64,000 nucleotides of DNA from Pedobacter sp. PLR (GTDB lineage Bacteria > Bacteroidota > Bacteroidia > Sphingobacteriales > Sphingobacteriaceae), in NCBI RefSeq assembly GCF_026239675.1, contig NZ_JAPIVQ010000001.1:620001-684000 (forward strand), read 5' to 3'. Position 1 is the first letter of the stretch. Every line of letters starts with the position of its first letter. The translations under genes and the position numbers were made by a program. The notes under the pieces were generated by a model. It worked only from the letters and a program-made list of their open reading frames with translations, made no database searches and was not told the DNA's origin. This document shows, piece after piece, positions 26,198 to 35,188 of the stretch.

Positions 26198-27979
26198 TTA
26201 CCAACCTGGATTCTGTCCCAGCTTAGGGTTCACAATCCTATCGGATTCCGGAATAGGATATAGATAATTTTTAGCTTCAAAGGTTCTCGTTACGGTGGTT
26301 AACCAGGTCAGTTCGCCGGAAGTATCATTACTTAAGCGCTGAGGATTTACCCCACCATTTGTTGTTGGGGCTACATTGATATAGTTTACACCGGCAACAG
26401 GATTTGCAGGCATCACTTTATAAAAACATACATCCAATTTACCATCACCATTTAAATCCATAGGTACATCTAATGCAGGAACATAAAAACCATTCCATAC
26501 TTTGGTCATTAATTCACCATGTTTCCACCTCACGATATCATCAAATCTAAGGCCTTCCAATGCCAGCTCTATTCCTCTTTCCCTTCTGATTTCTAACAGG
26601 GAAGCGTCAGCCACATCCGGGAAATAGTTTTGCATCATATAAGTATCCGCAACGGTCGGTTTAGTGGTTAAACCACCTTTAATTCCGGCACGCTGTCTTA
26701 AAGCACCAATTGTTTTTGACCAGTCGGCATCCGTAAAAGTGCCTAGTTCGGCTTTTGCCTCCGCATAATTCAGTAAAACTTCAGCATACCTTAAGATACT
26801 TATGGAGTTCACATTCAGAGAACCACCATCATATTTTGTATCATCCAGGGTCCATTTTATAGGTTGATAACCGGTATAGGTATAAGAAAAAATCGGCGGT
26901 GCAGCTTCTGGTGTACCTCCATTAATACGCTTATAATCCCCCATTCTGATGGTCTGTTGCAAACGTTTATCGCGACCTTTCACCTCTTCTACAAAAGGCA
27001 TCGTCTGGTACCCCGGTGTACTGGTAAATGGCGTACCGTCAATATTCAGGTAAGTATTTACAAAAGTACGTGTAAAGCTTAACCTGCTGCCATAAGTAGC
27101 ACTGGTCCAATACCAATTGGCGTCATTATAGATGGCCAGGTTGGCATCAGCAACAACAGAAAGCATGATTTCTGAACCTACAGGAGCCGTACTCGTAAAC
27201 AGTTGGCGGTAAGAAGCATCTTCGCCAGCACTCGTATTCAGTGTAAAGCCAGAAGTCTGCATGGTTGTCGCCGCCGCAGTAGCCGCTTCCGTTAGCCATT
27301 TATCAGCGGTAGCTGTCAAATTCTTTTCCGGATGGTATTTTCTGAAAGTACCTTCGTACAAACATACTCTTGATTTAAAAGCCAGAGCGACAGATTTCGT
27401 GATCAACGTTTTAGAATTATCGCCGGAGCGGCTGATATTGGCAATCGCAAAATCAAGATCCGCCAACACCGAGTCCATCACTAAAGCTCTTGTATCTCTT
27501 CCATTATACAATGCAGGATCGTCTACTTTTAAAGTTTTGTTGATCCAGGGCACATCACCATATCTTTTCACCTTTTGAAAGTAAAAGAAAGCGCGGAAAA
27601 ACCTGGCTAATCCCTGGTATTGCTTTCTTACCTCCGGACTCACCTTTGGATCCACATTATTCTCTATAAAAAAGTTAATGTTTCTCAGTTTCCTCCAATC
27701 CCAGCCCTTTTCTCCCTGGGCAGTTCTGGAATTATAAGCACCGGCAACCAGAAAATCCGGCGACTGACTTCTTGCTCCATAATCAGACATTTCATCTCCG
27801 CGGTGCGTCTCATTTGCGGTAGGTAATACGTCATAAAAGGAATTGGCATACAATTCAAGCCCCTTCTCATTGCTAAATACCGAGGTACGGATTGCACTAT
27901 CTTCAGGTGTCTGATCCAGCTTTTTACATCCTGTCATAAACACAGCAGAAAAAGCGAACCATAAACAGAATCTTTTCAT
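26198..27979 (-). CDS. SusD/RagB family outer-membrane lipoprotein
   Basis: A 593-residue surface lipoprotein with a lipobox in AVFMTGCKKLD (Cys near residue 18). SusD-type helices are evident (LARFFRAFFYFQKVKRYGDVPWINKTL, YAEVLLNYAEAKAELGTF, ERGIELALEGLRFDDIVRWK), with the C-terminal YLYPIPESDRIVNPKLGQNPGW. It forms the lid on the SusC encoded 32 bases upstream. The EEP-family gene follows after 33 bases, so sigma/FecR-controlled susC-susD-EEP form one functional unit. Confidence 0.93.
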   Translation of the reverse strand: MKRFCLWFAFSAVFMTGCKKLDQTPEDSAIRTSVFSNEKGLELYANSFYDVLPTANETHRGDEMSDYGARSQSPDFLVAGAYNSRTAQGEKGWDWRKLRNINFFIENNVDPKVSPEVRKQYQGLARFFRAFFYFQKVKRYGDVPWINKTLKVDDPALYNGRDTRALVMDSVLADLDFAIANISRSGDNSKTLITKSVALAFKSRVCLYEGTFRKYHPEKNLTATADKWLTEAATAAATTMQTSGFTLNTSAGEDASYRQLFTSTAPVGSEIMLSVVADANLAIYNDANWYWTSATYGSRLSFTRTFVNTYLNIDGTPFTSTPGYQTMPFVEEVKGRDKRLQQTIRMGDYKRINGGTPEAAPPIFSYTYTGYQPIKWTLDDTKYDGGSLNVNSISILRYAEVLLNYAEAKAELGTFTDADWSKTIGALRQRAGIKGGLTTKPTVADTYMMQNYFPDVADASLLEIRRERGIELALEGLRFDDIVRWKHGELMTKVWNGFYVPALDVPMDLNGDGKLDVCFYKVMPANPVAGVNYINVAPTTNGGVNPQRLSNDTSGELTWLTTVTRTFEAKNYLYPIPESDRIVNPKLGQNPGW

Positions 27980-28011
27980 ATTATTATCTTTATGTATTTA
28001 CTAGTTTTTGA

Positions 28012-31000
28012 TTAAAATGTAGCCGTAAAACCTATGCTATAGCTCTTTAACTGCGGATAATTATTTCCATTTCCACCACCTTCTGAATTACCGATACTTT
28101 CTACATCTATATCTCTGGTGATTTTGTAAAGCGGTGAATAAGTAAAAATATTTTCTCCGGAAAGCACTACACGAGCAGCACTTAAACCTACTTTTTTCAC
28201 CAGATTTACCGGAAGGTTATAGCCAACCTGAACATTTTTAAGACGGATATAAGCTACATTCTGAATGTATTTGGATTGCGATTGCAACTCCCCTGAACCA
28301 TTTTGCGCCACATACCCGCGGTACCTTGGGAAATAAGCATCAGGGTTGCTTTCCGACCATATTTTGTCTTGCATAGATTTAGGAATCTTATTGTAAGGAC
28401 GGTTGTATTGTCCCCAGAAAAGACCATTTTCAGACCCGGGATACCAATCCATTTTAGCTACCCCCTGGAAGAAACTGCTGAAGAAGAAACTTTTCCACTG
28501 CGCACCTAAGGAAATGCCATAGGTATATCTTGGCGTCGAATTACCAATCACTTTTTTATCTCCGGGATTATCAACCGTATTATCTCCGTCATTAATCACC
28601 CCATCACCATTCAAATCTTTGAACTTAATATCGCCGGGTAATAATTTACCACTGTTCGACGCTTTAGTCAGGATCTGTTTTGCTGAATTCGCGATATCCT
28701 CCGCAGAAGTAAAGTAACGATCCGTGTCGTAACCCCAAATCTCTCCCACATTTTGTCCGGTATAATAATCTGTCAGCCTTTTCTGCGGATTATTGTACTT
28801 GGTAATTTTCGCTTTGGAATCTGCCAACGTTAAACGAATATCATAGGTTAAAGGACTGCCAGATACCGCAAACTGATCTCTCCAGGAAATTGTAGCTTCC
28901 CAGCCTTTAGTTGTTAAATCTGCATAGTTACCCTTTGGTACCTCTGTTCCGAAAACTCCCGGCAATGTCATACCAACGGTAAACATATTTTTAGTATTTC
29001 TTACGTAGGCATCTCCGCTGAAATTTAAGCGGTTGTTCAGGAATGCCAGGTCAAGGCCTATATTTTTGGTTTGAGAAGTTTCCCAGGTCAGACCGTCTGG
29101 CAATACCCCCGGCTGACTCGTATACTGTGGTCTCACCCCATTTAATATTCTGCCGGATTGCTCTATTTTAAATTTCTCCTGAAAAGCATAAGAAGCGATA
29201 CTTCCATTTCCTAAGGAACCATAAGAAGCCCTGATTTTCACATCCGTAATCACATTCTTATTTACATTCCAGAAAGGTTCCTGACTCAGTCTCCATCCTG
29301 CAGAAAAAGAAGGGAAAAAGTCATAACGCTGGTCGGAAGGGAATTTTGAAGAACCGTCATATCTACCGTTTGCTTCGAATAAATAGCGGTCTTTATAGGC
29401 ATAATTTAAGCGGTAAAACCCACCCAATACGGCCCATTGGTCATGACCACCAGCAGTAATTATAGACTGTCCAAGTGCAAGATTAATGTCTTGCGCATCA
29501 TCAAAAATCAACCCGTTACGTGAAGCCAGCAAGCGCTTATAAGTGGATTGCTCATAGTTATATCCTGCCAGTACTTTCAGGAAATGGTCTTTGCCGACCT
29601 GAGGCTCATATTCCCCATAAATGTTAGTCGCCAGGTATTGCGTAGTACGGTCAGTCTGCTGGAAATCATTCGTATTCGTACCTACATATTCTATTACGCC
29701 CGGTTTTCTGCTGAAAGCAACAGGTACACGCACGCGGGTATCATCATCTGTGGTTTGCTGGAAAGTTAAATCACCTTTGATCCTGAATTTATCATTAAAA
29801 AACTTACTGCTAAAACCAGTCGTATTTCTGAAGACTTTTTTATTAGAAGTCGTACCGTTTTTAGCGGTATAATAATCACCTACCGTATAAGCTGCCGAGT
29901 GGGTTAAAGTACCATCAGGATTAAACATTGGTGCCACATTATGACCTTCATCAGAAAGGTTCCTGAAAATTCCGCCACCCTCTCCAACATTAAGTGGTGA
30001 ATAATACTTAATCGCTGAATAATCCATATTATTATAGACTTTCAGCCAGGAGTACAGTTCGGTAGAACCCTTTGCTCTTACATTATACATCTGATAATCA
30101 TCAGAATTGTACCTGAAAAGACCAGATTGCTTAAAGGACCTGCCCGAAATGTAAAAATCAGATTTACCGCTTCCGCCGGATATGGATACATTGTGCTCCA
30201 TAGAATTGTTATGGTCCTTGAACAGCTCTTTATACCAATCGGTATTACCGTAATAAACGTACTCGCCATTGGCATTAAGCGCTGTTTTCGGCAAGCCCGG
30301 ATCAGCATCACGACGTTTCAGTTCCGCCAGGTATTCAGGAGAGAATTTCACCGTTTTATTGATGTTCTGAGGCGTTTGTGAATAGTCATTCCAGGCAGAC
30401 CATGCTTCATTAAAACCTTTCGCAAACTCATAACCGTTAGTCACTAAATCCGGAACCGTAGTCGGTGTTTTAACAGCACCTGAAAATGAATAACTAACAG
30501 AAGTTTTGTCTTTGTCCGGATTTTTGGTTGTGATTAAAACCACACCGAAAGCAGCCCTTGCGCCATAGATCGCTGCAGATGAGGCATCTTTTAGTACGGT
30601 TACTGTAGCAACATCATTAGGATTGATCCTTGAAGGATCACCTTCCACACCATCAATTAAAACCAATGCACTACCGCCTTGCCCGATAGAGGTTGTCCCT
30701 CTGAGGTTATAGGAAGGACTCTGGTTAGGGCGGCCATCAGCAATGGATATATTTAAGTTAGGAATCACGCCTTGTAAGCCCTGAGAAAGATTCGCTATCG
30801 GCCTGTTTTCAAATACTTTTGAGGTAACCTGATCTACAGCACCCGTCAGGTTTTCTCTTTTCTGGGTGCCATATCCTACAACCAATACCTCATTCAAGGT
30901 ACCTGTTTCAGCTACCAGAGAGATATTGAGTTTAGTCATTTCCCCTGGCTTTACCAGCACTTTACTATAGGTAGCACTGGTAAAAGAGATAAAGCTGACC

Positions 31001-31530
31001 ACTAAGGTATAAGTGCCTGGTGCTGCAGTAATGGAATAAGAGCCGTCAGGATTACTCTGAACACCTTTATTCAATTCCATAATTTTAATACTTGCACCGG
31101 GTAAAGGATCGCCTTTTTCATCTACAACTTTACCACTGATTTTCCCTGGCTCCTGATTTTTCATCAGTGTAATTACGCCCGGTACTTCTTCAGAGAAGGT
31201 CAATGAAGTATTGGCAAGCAAAGAAGCCAGGATATCAGCAATCTTATCATTGGAATAATCAATTTCATCAATTCTGATATTCTTCAACTTTAGATAAGCA
31301 GGATCGTAGGCAAAATCAACGCCACTCAGGCGCTCAATCTTCTGAACGGCACTGAGTAAGGTCTCGTTTTTAAAAGAAACTTTAATACGTCTGTTTAAAA
31401 TCTGACCGCTGGTATTTCCTGCCAGCAACACCTGAGAACTGGTGAGGATAAGGATATAGACAATGAGGGTATAACGCATAATCTTCTGCAATAGCAGTAA
31501 ATGTTTTTTCATTTGTATTTTAATTTTCAA
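28012..31530 (-). CDS. SusC family TonB-linked transporter with STN signalling domain
   Basis: A 1172-residue outer-membrane transporter. After the signal sequence (about residues 10-38) comes a secretin/TonB N-terminal (STN) domain (about 50-120, LLSAVQKIERLSGVDFAYDPAYLKLKNIR). A CarboxypepD_reg-like domain (ISGKVVDEKGDPLPGASIKI) follows, then the SusC plug (LNEVLVVGYGTQKRENLTG, AAIYGARAAFGVVLITTK) and the barrel, ending in SIGFTATF. The STN domain is what transmits substrate occupancy to a FecR protein, and fecR and a sigma gene lie directly upstream. This is therefore a FecA-like signalling transporter. Confidence 0.93.
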   Translation of the reverse strand: MKIKIQMKKHLLLLQKIMRYTLIVYILILTSSQVLLAGNTSGQILNRRIKVSFKNETLLSAVQKIERLSGVDFAYDPAYLKLKNIRIDEIDYSNDKIADILASLLANTSLTFSEEVPGVITLMKNQEPGKISGKVVDEKGDPLPGASIKIMELNKGVQSNPDGSYSITAAPGTYTLVVSFISFTSATYSKVLVKPGEMTKLNISLVAETGTLNEVLVVGYGTQKRENLTGAVDQVTSKVFENRPIANLSQGLQGVIPNLNISIADGRPNQSPSYNLRGTTSIGQGGSALVLIDGVEGDPSRINPNDVATVTVLKDASSAAIYGARAAFGVVLITTKNPDKDKTSVSYSFSGAVKTPTTVPDLVTNGYEFAKGFNEAWSAWNDYSQTPQNINKTVKFSPEYLAELKRRDADPGLPKTALNANGEYVYYGNTDWYKELFKDHNNSMEHNVSISGGSGKSDFYISGRSFKQSGLFRYNSDDYQMYNVRAKGSTELYSWLKVYNNMDYSAIKYYSPLNVGEGGGIFRNLSDEGHNVAPMFNPDGTLTHSAAYTVGDYYTAKNGTTSNKKVFRNTTGFSSKFFNDKFRIKGDLTFQQTTDDDTRVRVPVAFSRKPGVIEYVGTNTNDFQQTDRTTQYLATNIYGEYEPQVGKDHFLKVLAGYNYEQSTYKRLLASRNGLIFDDAQDINLALGQSIITAGGHDQWAVLGGFYRLNYAYKDRYLFEANGRYDGSSKFPSDQRYDFFPSFSAGWRLSQEPFWNVNKNVITDVKIRASYGSLGNGSIASYAFQEKFKIEQSGRILNGVRPQYTSQPGVLPDGLTWETSQTKNIGLDLAFLNNRLNFSGDAYVRNTKNMFTVGMTLPGVFGTEVPKGNYADLTTKGWEATISWRDQFAVSGSPLTYDIRLTLADSKAKITKYNNPQKRLTDYYTGQNVGEIWGYDTDRYFTSAEDIANSAKQILTKASNSGKLLPGDIKFKDLNGDGVINDGDNTVDNPGDKKVIGNSTPRYTYGISLGAQWKSFFFSSFFQGVAKMDWYPGSENGLFWGQYNRPYNKIPKSMQDKIWSESNPDAYFPRYRGYVAQNGSGELQSQSKYIQNVAYIRLKNVQVGYNLPVNLVKKVGLSAARVVLSGENIFTYSPLYKITRDIDVESIGNSEGGGNGNNYPQLKSYSIGFTATF

Positions 31531-31569
31531 AGCCCGGGAACCAGCATATAAAATGCCCCTTAGAGTTCC

Positions 31570-31577
31570 TATCTTTG
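31570..31577 (+). promoter_or_regulatory. Plus-strand -7 box opposite the susC leader
   Basis: TATCTTTG is a perfect TAnnTTTG element on the plus strand, in the gap between susC and fecR, which are both on the minus strand. A -33 TTG is not obvious. It points toward the terminator at 31646-31674. Confidence 0.45.
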
Positions 31578-31583
31578 ATCATG

Positions 31584-31675
31584 AACAAAAAATAATTGTT
31601 TTGCAACAGGCGAAGGGCTCAATCTAAAGCTGTTGCGTTCTACAGGCCGGTTCTGCTTCAGAGCCGGCTTTTTTG
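31584..31675 (+). ncRNA. Candidate cis-antisense small RNA opposite the susC leader
   Basis: A transcript of about 90 bases is predicted on the plus strand, from the TATCTTTG box to a terminator: GCCGGTTCTG (31646-31655) pairs with CAGAGCCGGC (31659-31668, one G-T pair), followed by TTTTTT only on the plus strand. No plus-strand gene needs this terminator. Position and size fit the antisense RNAs such as DonS that repress SusC/SusD loci in Bacteroides, where the RNA lies between the anti-sigma gene and susC. Expression is not shown by the sequence; the ends are estimates. Confidence 0.45.
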
Positions 31676-31680
31676 TTGGT

Positions 31681-32649
31681 TTAGTAGATGATTATACCAT
31701 TTCCGGTCCTCCTGTATTTCTTGTGGTGTATTGAACAGATGATTTTCAACGTTTGGGAAAGCGTATGTGTCGAACGCATTTGAATATTATACTGATAACG
31801 GTCTACATTGGGGTCCTCGCTGCTTAGCGTAACTCCATAATAAAGCTTGACGATCCTGGCTACCTCTTCAAAACTGCCCTGATTTAGGTCTATGGCCGTA
31901 GCATACCATTGGTTATTCTCCGCCAAACCGAAATCATCTTGCTTCCAGGTATTGGTCCGCAGGTTATAGTTTATTTTTTCACCAGGCATTAACTGAGCCA
32001 ATACTTTTTGCGGAGTAGCAACTTCTACTTTACCCTCGCTCAGGCTCACCTCGATTGCCAGCTCTCCTTTTTGATCCGTATAATTGCTTACTTTAAATTT
32101 AGTACCCAGCACTTTGGTGATCAGCAGACCGGAATGCACTAAGAAAGGATGTTCCGGATCTTTGGCGACTTCAAAAAAGGCATTTCCTTTTTCCAGAAAT
32201 ACCGTTCTCGAAGCTTGCTTACCAAAATCCTGCGTTACTTTAAATTCACTGGAAGGATTAAGATGAACAATAGAGCCGTCTGCTAAGGTGATTTTTTTGC
32301 TTTCTGCTGCACTAGTCGTATATGCCAGATATACCGGTAAATCCACAGTCTGCTCCCCGATCCCTGCTGGTTTGAATAATAGCCCAACTGCAATCAGTAA
32401 CACCGCAGCCGCAGCATAAGGAAGTCTTTTTCGCCAGTTTGGTAACCTCAGGACTTTTTGAGCTTGTGCTGGCGCGATTGCCGCAAACATTTCTGCTTTA
32501 ATGCGACTGGCATGAGCTTCATCCCGGAAACCGGTAAATTCTTCTGCATCGTAAGCTGCATACCATTTCTCCAGATTCAGCTTTTCCGCTTCAGTCAGTT
32601 TATTTTCGCTGAACCGTTTTAGTATTTTCTTAAATTCTTGTGATTCCAA
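31681..32649 (-). CDS. FecR family anti-sigma/sigma regulator
   Basis: A 322-residue inner-membrane regulator. A cytoplasmic N-terminal part (about 1-75) binds the sigma factor, a single membrane helix (about 76-92, PYAAAAVLLIAVGLLFK) follows, and the periplasmic FecR domain contains ADGSIVHLNPSSEFKVTQDF and FLEKGNAFFEVAKDPEHPFLVHSG. The C-terminal DUF4974-like part ends in QTLKIICSIHHKKYRRTGNGIIIY. It relays the signal from the STN domain of the neighbouring SusC to the ECF sigma factor encoded 68 bases upstream. Confidence 0.92.
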   Translation of the reverse strand: MESQEFKKILKRFSENKLTEAEKLNLEKWYAAYDAEEFTGFRDEAHASRIKAEMFAAIAPAQAQKVLRLPNWRKRLPYAAAAVLLIAVGLLFKPAGIGEQTVDLPVYLAYTTSAAESKKITLADGSIVHLNPSSEFKVTQDFGKQASRTVFLEKGNAFFEVAKDPEHPFLVHSGLLITKVLGTKFKVSNYTDQKGELAIEVSLSEGKVEVATPQKVLAQLMPGEKINYNLRTNTWKQDDFGLAENNQWYATAIDLNQGSFEEVARIVKLYYGVTLSSEDPNVDRYQYNIQMRSTHTLSQTLKIICSIHHKKYRRTGNGIIIY

Positions 32650-32717
32650 TCTATTGCCCTTTTTAGATAAGTAGCTTGAAAAGGCTGGATTTACTTATAG
32701 AAATTGTTAAGTGTTTG

Positions 32718-33338
32718 TTAAGAAATCCTCAACTGGTTAAATTCAATAATGAAGAAAGCAAGAACTACCCATTCCGGATATTTTGCGCCCAATTTAACAC
32801 GGATTCTGCGCAGGGCTTCGGAAAGATGATTGGAAACCGTCTGTTCTTTTAAATTCAACTTTTGGGCAATTTCTGCCGTGGATAATTGTGCGGCTTTTAA
32901 CAGGTAAGCTTCTTTCATTTTGCCGGGAAGCAAGGCGACCTCTCCGGCGATAAGTTTTTCAAGCTCAAAATAACCATCAAGATCGTTGATGGAAGTCATT
33001 TCTTCAAAACGCTGAATGGTACTTTCCAGCACTTTATCTTTTACTTTCTCTGACCTGAAATGGTTGAATACCTGAAATTTGACCGCTCCGTTTAGGTAAT
33101 GTGCTATTTCAGTATTGATCGTAATCGTTTCACGCCGCTGCCAGATGTTGATGAAAACCGTCTGGACAATATCTTTTGCAGCAGCTTCATCCTTCACTCT
33201 TTTATAGGCATGGATGTACAGGCTCCGCCAGAACTTTTCATATAAAGTAGTATATGCAGCCTGATCACCGTTTTGGAGCGCGTTAATTAACGTTGATTCA
33301 TTTATTACTGTCGTTGGCATCCCCCAAAAATAGAGCAC
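32718..33338 (-). CDS. ECF sigma-70 factor (FecI-like, SusC-linked)
   Basis: A sigma factor of about 200 residues with region 2 (YTTLYEKFWRSLYIHAYKRVKDEAAAKDIVQTVFINIWQRRE, about 33-75) and region 4 (LLPGKMKEAYLLKAAQLSTAEIAQKLNLKEQTVSNHLSEALRRIR). The start is probably the second Met (33320, MPTTVINE) because the first six residues add nothing typical. It is the first gene of the sigma-fecR-susC-susD-EEP series and should activate that series when the SusC substrate is present. Confidence 0.92.
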   Translation of the reverse strand: MLYFWGMPTTVINESTLINALQNGDQAAYTTLYEKFWRSLYIHAYKRVKDEAAAKDIVQTVFINIWQRRETITINTEIAHYLNGAVKFQVFNHFRSEKVKDKVLESTIQRFEEMTSINDLDGYFELEKLIAGEVALLPGKMKEAYLLKAAQLSTAEIAQKLNLKEQTVSNHLSEALRRIRVKLGAKYPEWVVLAFFIIEFNQLRIS

Positions 33339-33410
33339 CCATATAAAGGAATGATTAAGTTAATGTGAACAACAGGGAAATCAATCCTCCGGATTCATTT
33401 CTTGCTTTAC

Positions 33411-33444
33411 AAAAAAACAGGCAAATCTCTTCCTTTAACCTGTT
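33411..33444 (-). terminator. Terminator after the DUF6266 gene
   Basis: On the minus strand AACAGG and CCTGTT (33439-33444 with 33416-33421) form a six-pair stem with a partly paired loop, followed by seven T. It separates the DUF6266 gene from the sigma factor gene downstream. Confidence 0.6.
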
Positions 33445-33491
33445 AAAAAAACAAGTTTTGTAAGGTTACGGACCCGGAATATCCCCTGATC

Positions 33492-34328
33492 TTAAGCCGG
33501 TTTCCCCGGCAGGTGTTTCAGTTTATCCTTTAATACCTGGTATTCCTTTTCCAGGTACCGGAATGCTTTGGTTGCGATGACTCCCTCCGCGTAGTCCATC
33601 TTTTTCTTTTCGTAATCCGCAGCAACCTGATCAAAACGGGCTTTAACAATACTGTATTTTGCTTTTTCTGCGATTTCCAGCGGGCCATCGGGAGCGCCAT
33701 TCAGGTTACCTGCATAAGCACTGTCAGAGATTAGTTTCTCATTAGAAGATTTAAAACAGACATAAACTTCCATTTGCGCGCTCATCATCCACTCCTTATC
33801 AAGCGGAAGAAAACAGCGTCCATCTGCTCTTTTCGCGGCATTCAGAAAGGTACTTGCCTGTTTTTTTGTTGGGTGACTGACCAATACCATCAGCATATCA
33901 TCTTCAGCGCCATTTTCTTCGATACCGGAAGCCCAGCTTAAATTGAGCCCATCTGTTCCTTTGCTTACTTTCAAATCCGCTGCCATTTCCAGTGCTCCTT
34001 TACTAAGGATCACTTTGGCATAATCAACCTTAATATTGGGATAATCGCCCGTTAAAGCCTGTTTCTTGTTATAGGAAGTCGCCAGATTGTGTGGATTTTT
34101 AAGCGTTCCTTCTGATTCCCGTTTAAAACTGACATTGATAAAATCCTTCATCGGTTTCAGCAGTTCCATCGTTACCGACATCTCCTCGCGATTGGCTTTT
34201 TGTTTCAGGCTGGGTTTACCAGGTTTACCGGCAGTGCGGCATATCAATTGTCCTCTGGACATATAAAACACCACATCCCCTATTTTCCCCGTAGGGTGCC
34301 CAAAAGGGCCCACTTTGCATACTGCCAT
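33492..34328 (-). CDS. DUF6266 family protein
   Basis: The protein (about 278 residues from the ATG at 34328, MAVCKVGPFG) has the DUF6266 pattern: a short N terminus with GPFGHPTGKIGDVVFYMSRGQ, then GKPGKPSLKQKANREEM and a long mixed alpha/beta region. The function is unknown. The family is common and often multicopy in Pedobacter-like genomes. The upstream extension to 34388 encodes a hydrophobic stretch (LLFVSILVLVNS) that does not look like part of the family. No operon partner is seen. Confidence 0.75.
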   Translation of the reverse strand: MAVCKVGPFGHPTGKIGDVVFYMSRGQLICRTAGKPGKPSLKQKANREEMSVTMELLKPMKDFINVSFKRESEGTLKNPHNLATSYNKKQALTGDYPNIKVDYAKVILSKGALEMAADLKVSKGTDGLNLSWASGIEENGAEDDMLMVLVSHPTKKQASTFLNAAKRADGRCFLPLDKEWMMSAQMEVYVCFKSSNEKLISDSAYAGNLNGAPDGPLEIAEKAKYSIVKARFDQVAADYEKKKMDYAEGVIATKAFRYLEKEYQVLKDKLKHLPGKPA

Positions 34329-34644
34329 AATATAATTGGTTAATTCGTCTGAATTGACTAGAACCAAGATACTTACAAACAACAGCATATCCTATGAATT
34401 CCCTATAATGATACTAAACTATTTAGTAATCTATTCGTAACCTAAACCACCCTAAGCACAGGGTTTTCAGGCAATTTTGGCCAGCAGAGCCCTAGCAGCC
34501 CCGAGATAAGATTCCTGTAAAAGACACCATTATAAAACCTCATCTCAGTGTTTGTATTTCCACGCTACAACATAGGCTGATATTTGAACATAAACAGGTC
34601 CGCATTACAACAAAAGCCATTACAGCGAGTCAACCCAATCACCC

Positions 34645-34652
34645 TAAATTTG
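34645..34652 (+). promoter_or_regulatory. Possible -7 box in the 34389-34797 gap
   Basis: TAAATTTG matches TAnnTTTG, but no TTG is found at the proper distance and the next gene starts 146 bases later. The remaining gap 34389-34797 is AT-rich with no gene, repeat or strong hairpin that I can see. Confidence 0.25.
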
Positions 34653-34797
34653 TTACACAAAAAGTACCCTTAGAATTCCTTCTCTTAAACCCTTTTCGTT
34701 ATTTTTAGAAAGTAGTTAATTATTTCCATGAAATAAAATAATGACAATTCCCGACACAATTAATAAAAGCTGACAGCGTTTAAGGCTGAAAGAACAT

Positions 34798-35103
34798 ATG
34801 GGAAGAATCCTATTCAATGACACATTAAATCATAATTCAATGAAAAAACTGAGGTCAAAAGTAGTAAAAGCACTAAAAAGAGAATTCACCTTCGAATGTA
34901 CCATTTCAGCAAGAATGAACCAGGTGATCTTAAACGTTAAAAACATAGTTTTTGAAGAACATCTGGGACAAGTGATTCAGCAAACACAGCTGATCATCGA
35001 CAAATATTTTCCACAAAGAGAAGAGCACCTTTGTTTGGTGGTCAGGGAAATCGGAGGGAACAATCAAAACACCTTTAAAATCTGGAAGTCTATTAATAAC
35101 TAA
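34798..35103 (+). CDS. Small protein of unknown function
   Basis: Encodes 101 residues, or 87 if the second Met (34840, MKKLRSKVVKALKREF) is used; neither start has a clear ribosome site. The sequence is charged, with predicted alternation of helices and strands (FTFECTISARMNQVILNVKNIVF, then EHLGQVIQQTQLIIDKYF). There is no signal peptide or membrane segment. I do not recognise a family. It is closed by a strong shared terminator, which supports its being a real transcribed gene. Confidence 0.55.
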   Translation: MGRILFNDTLNHNSMKKLRSKVVKALKREFTFECTISARMNQVILNVKNIVFEEHLGQVIQQTQLIIDKYFPQREEHLCLVVREIGGNNQNTFKIWKSINN

Positions 35104-35143
35104 TTATATTCATACCAAAAGCTGAGGACAAATTTTCCTTCAT

Positions 35144-35180
35144 AAAAGGCCTTCAAACCAATGAAATTTGAAGGCCTTTT
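35144..35180. terminator. Bidirectional terminator
   Basis: A perfect 14-base-pair stem, AAAAGGCCTTCAAA (35144-35157) with TTTGAAGGCCTTTT (35167-35180), lies between a plus-strand and a minus-strand gene end. Flanking A and T runs serve both directions. Confidence 0.9.
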
Positions 35181-35188
35181 TTATAGGC

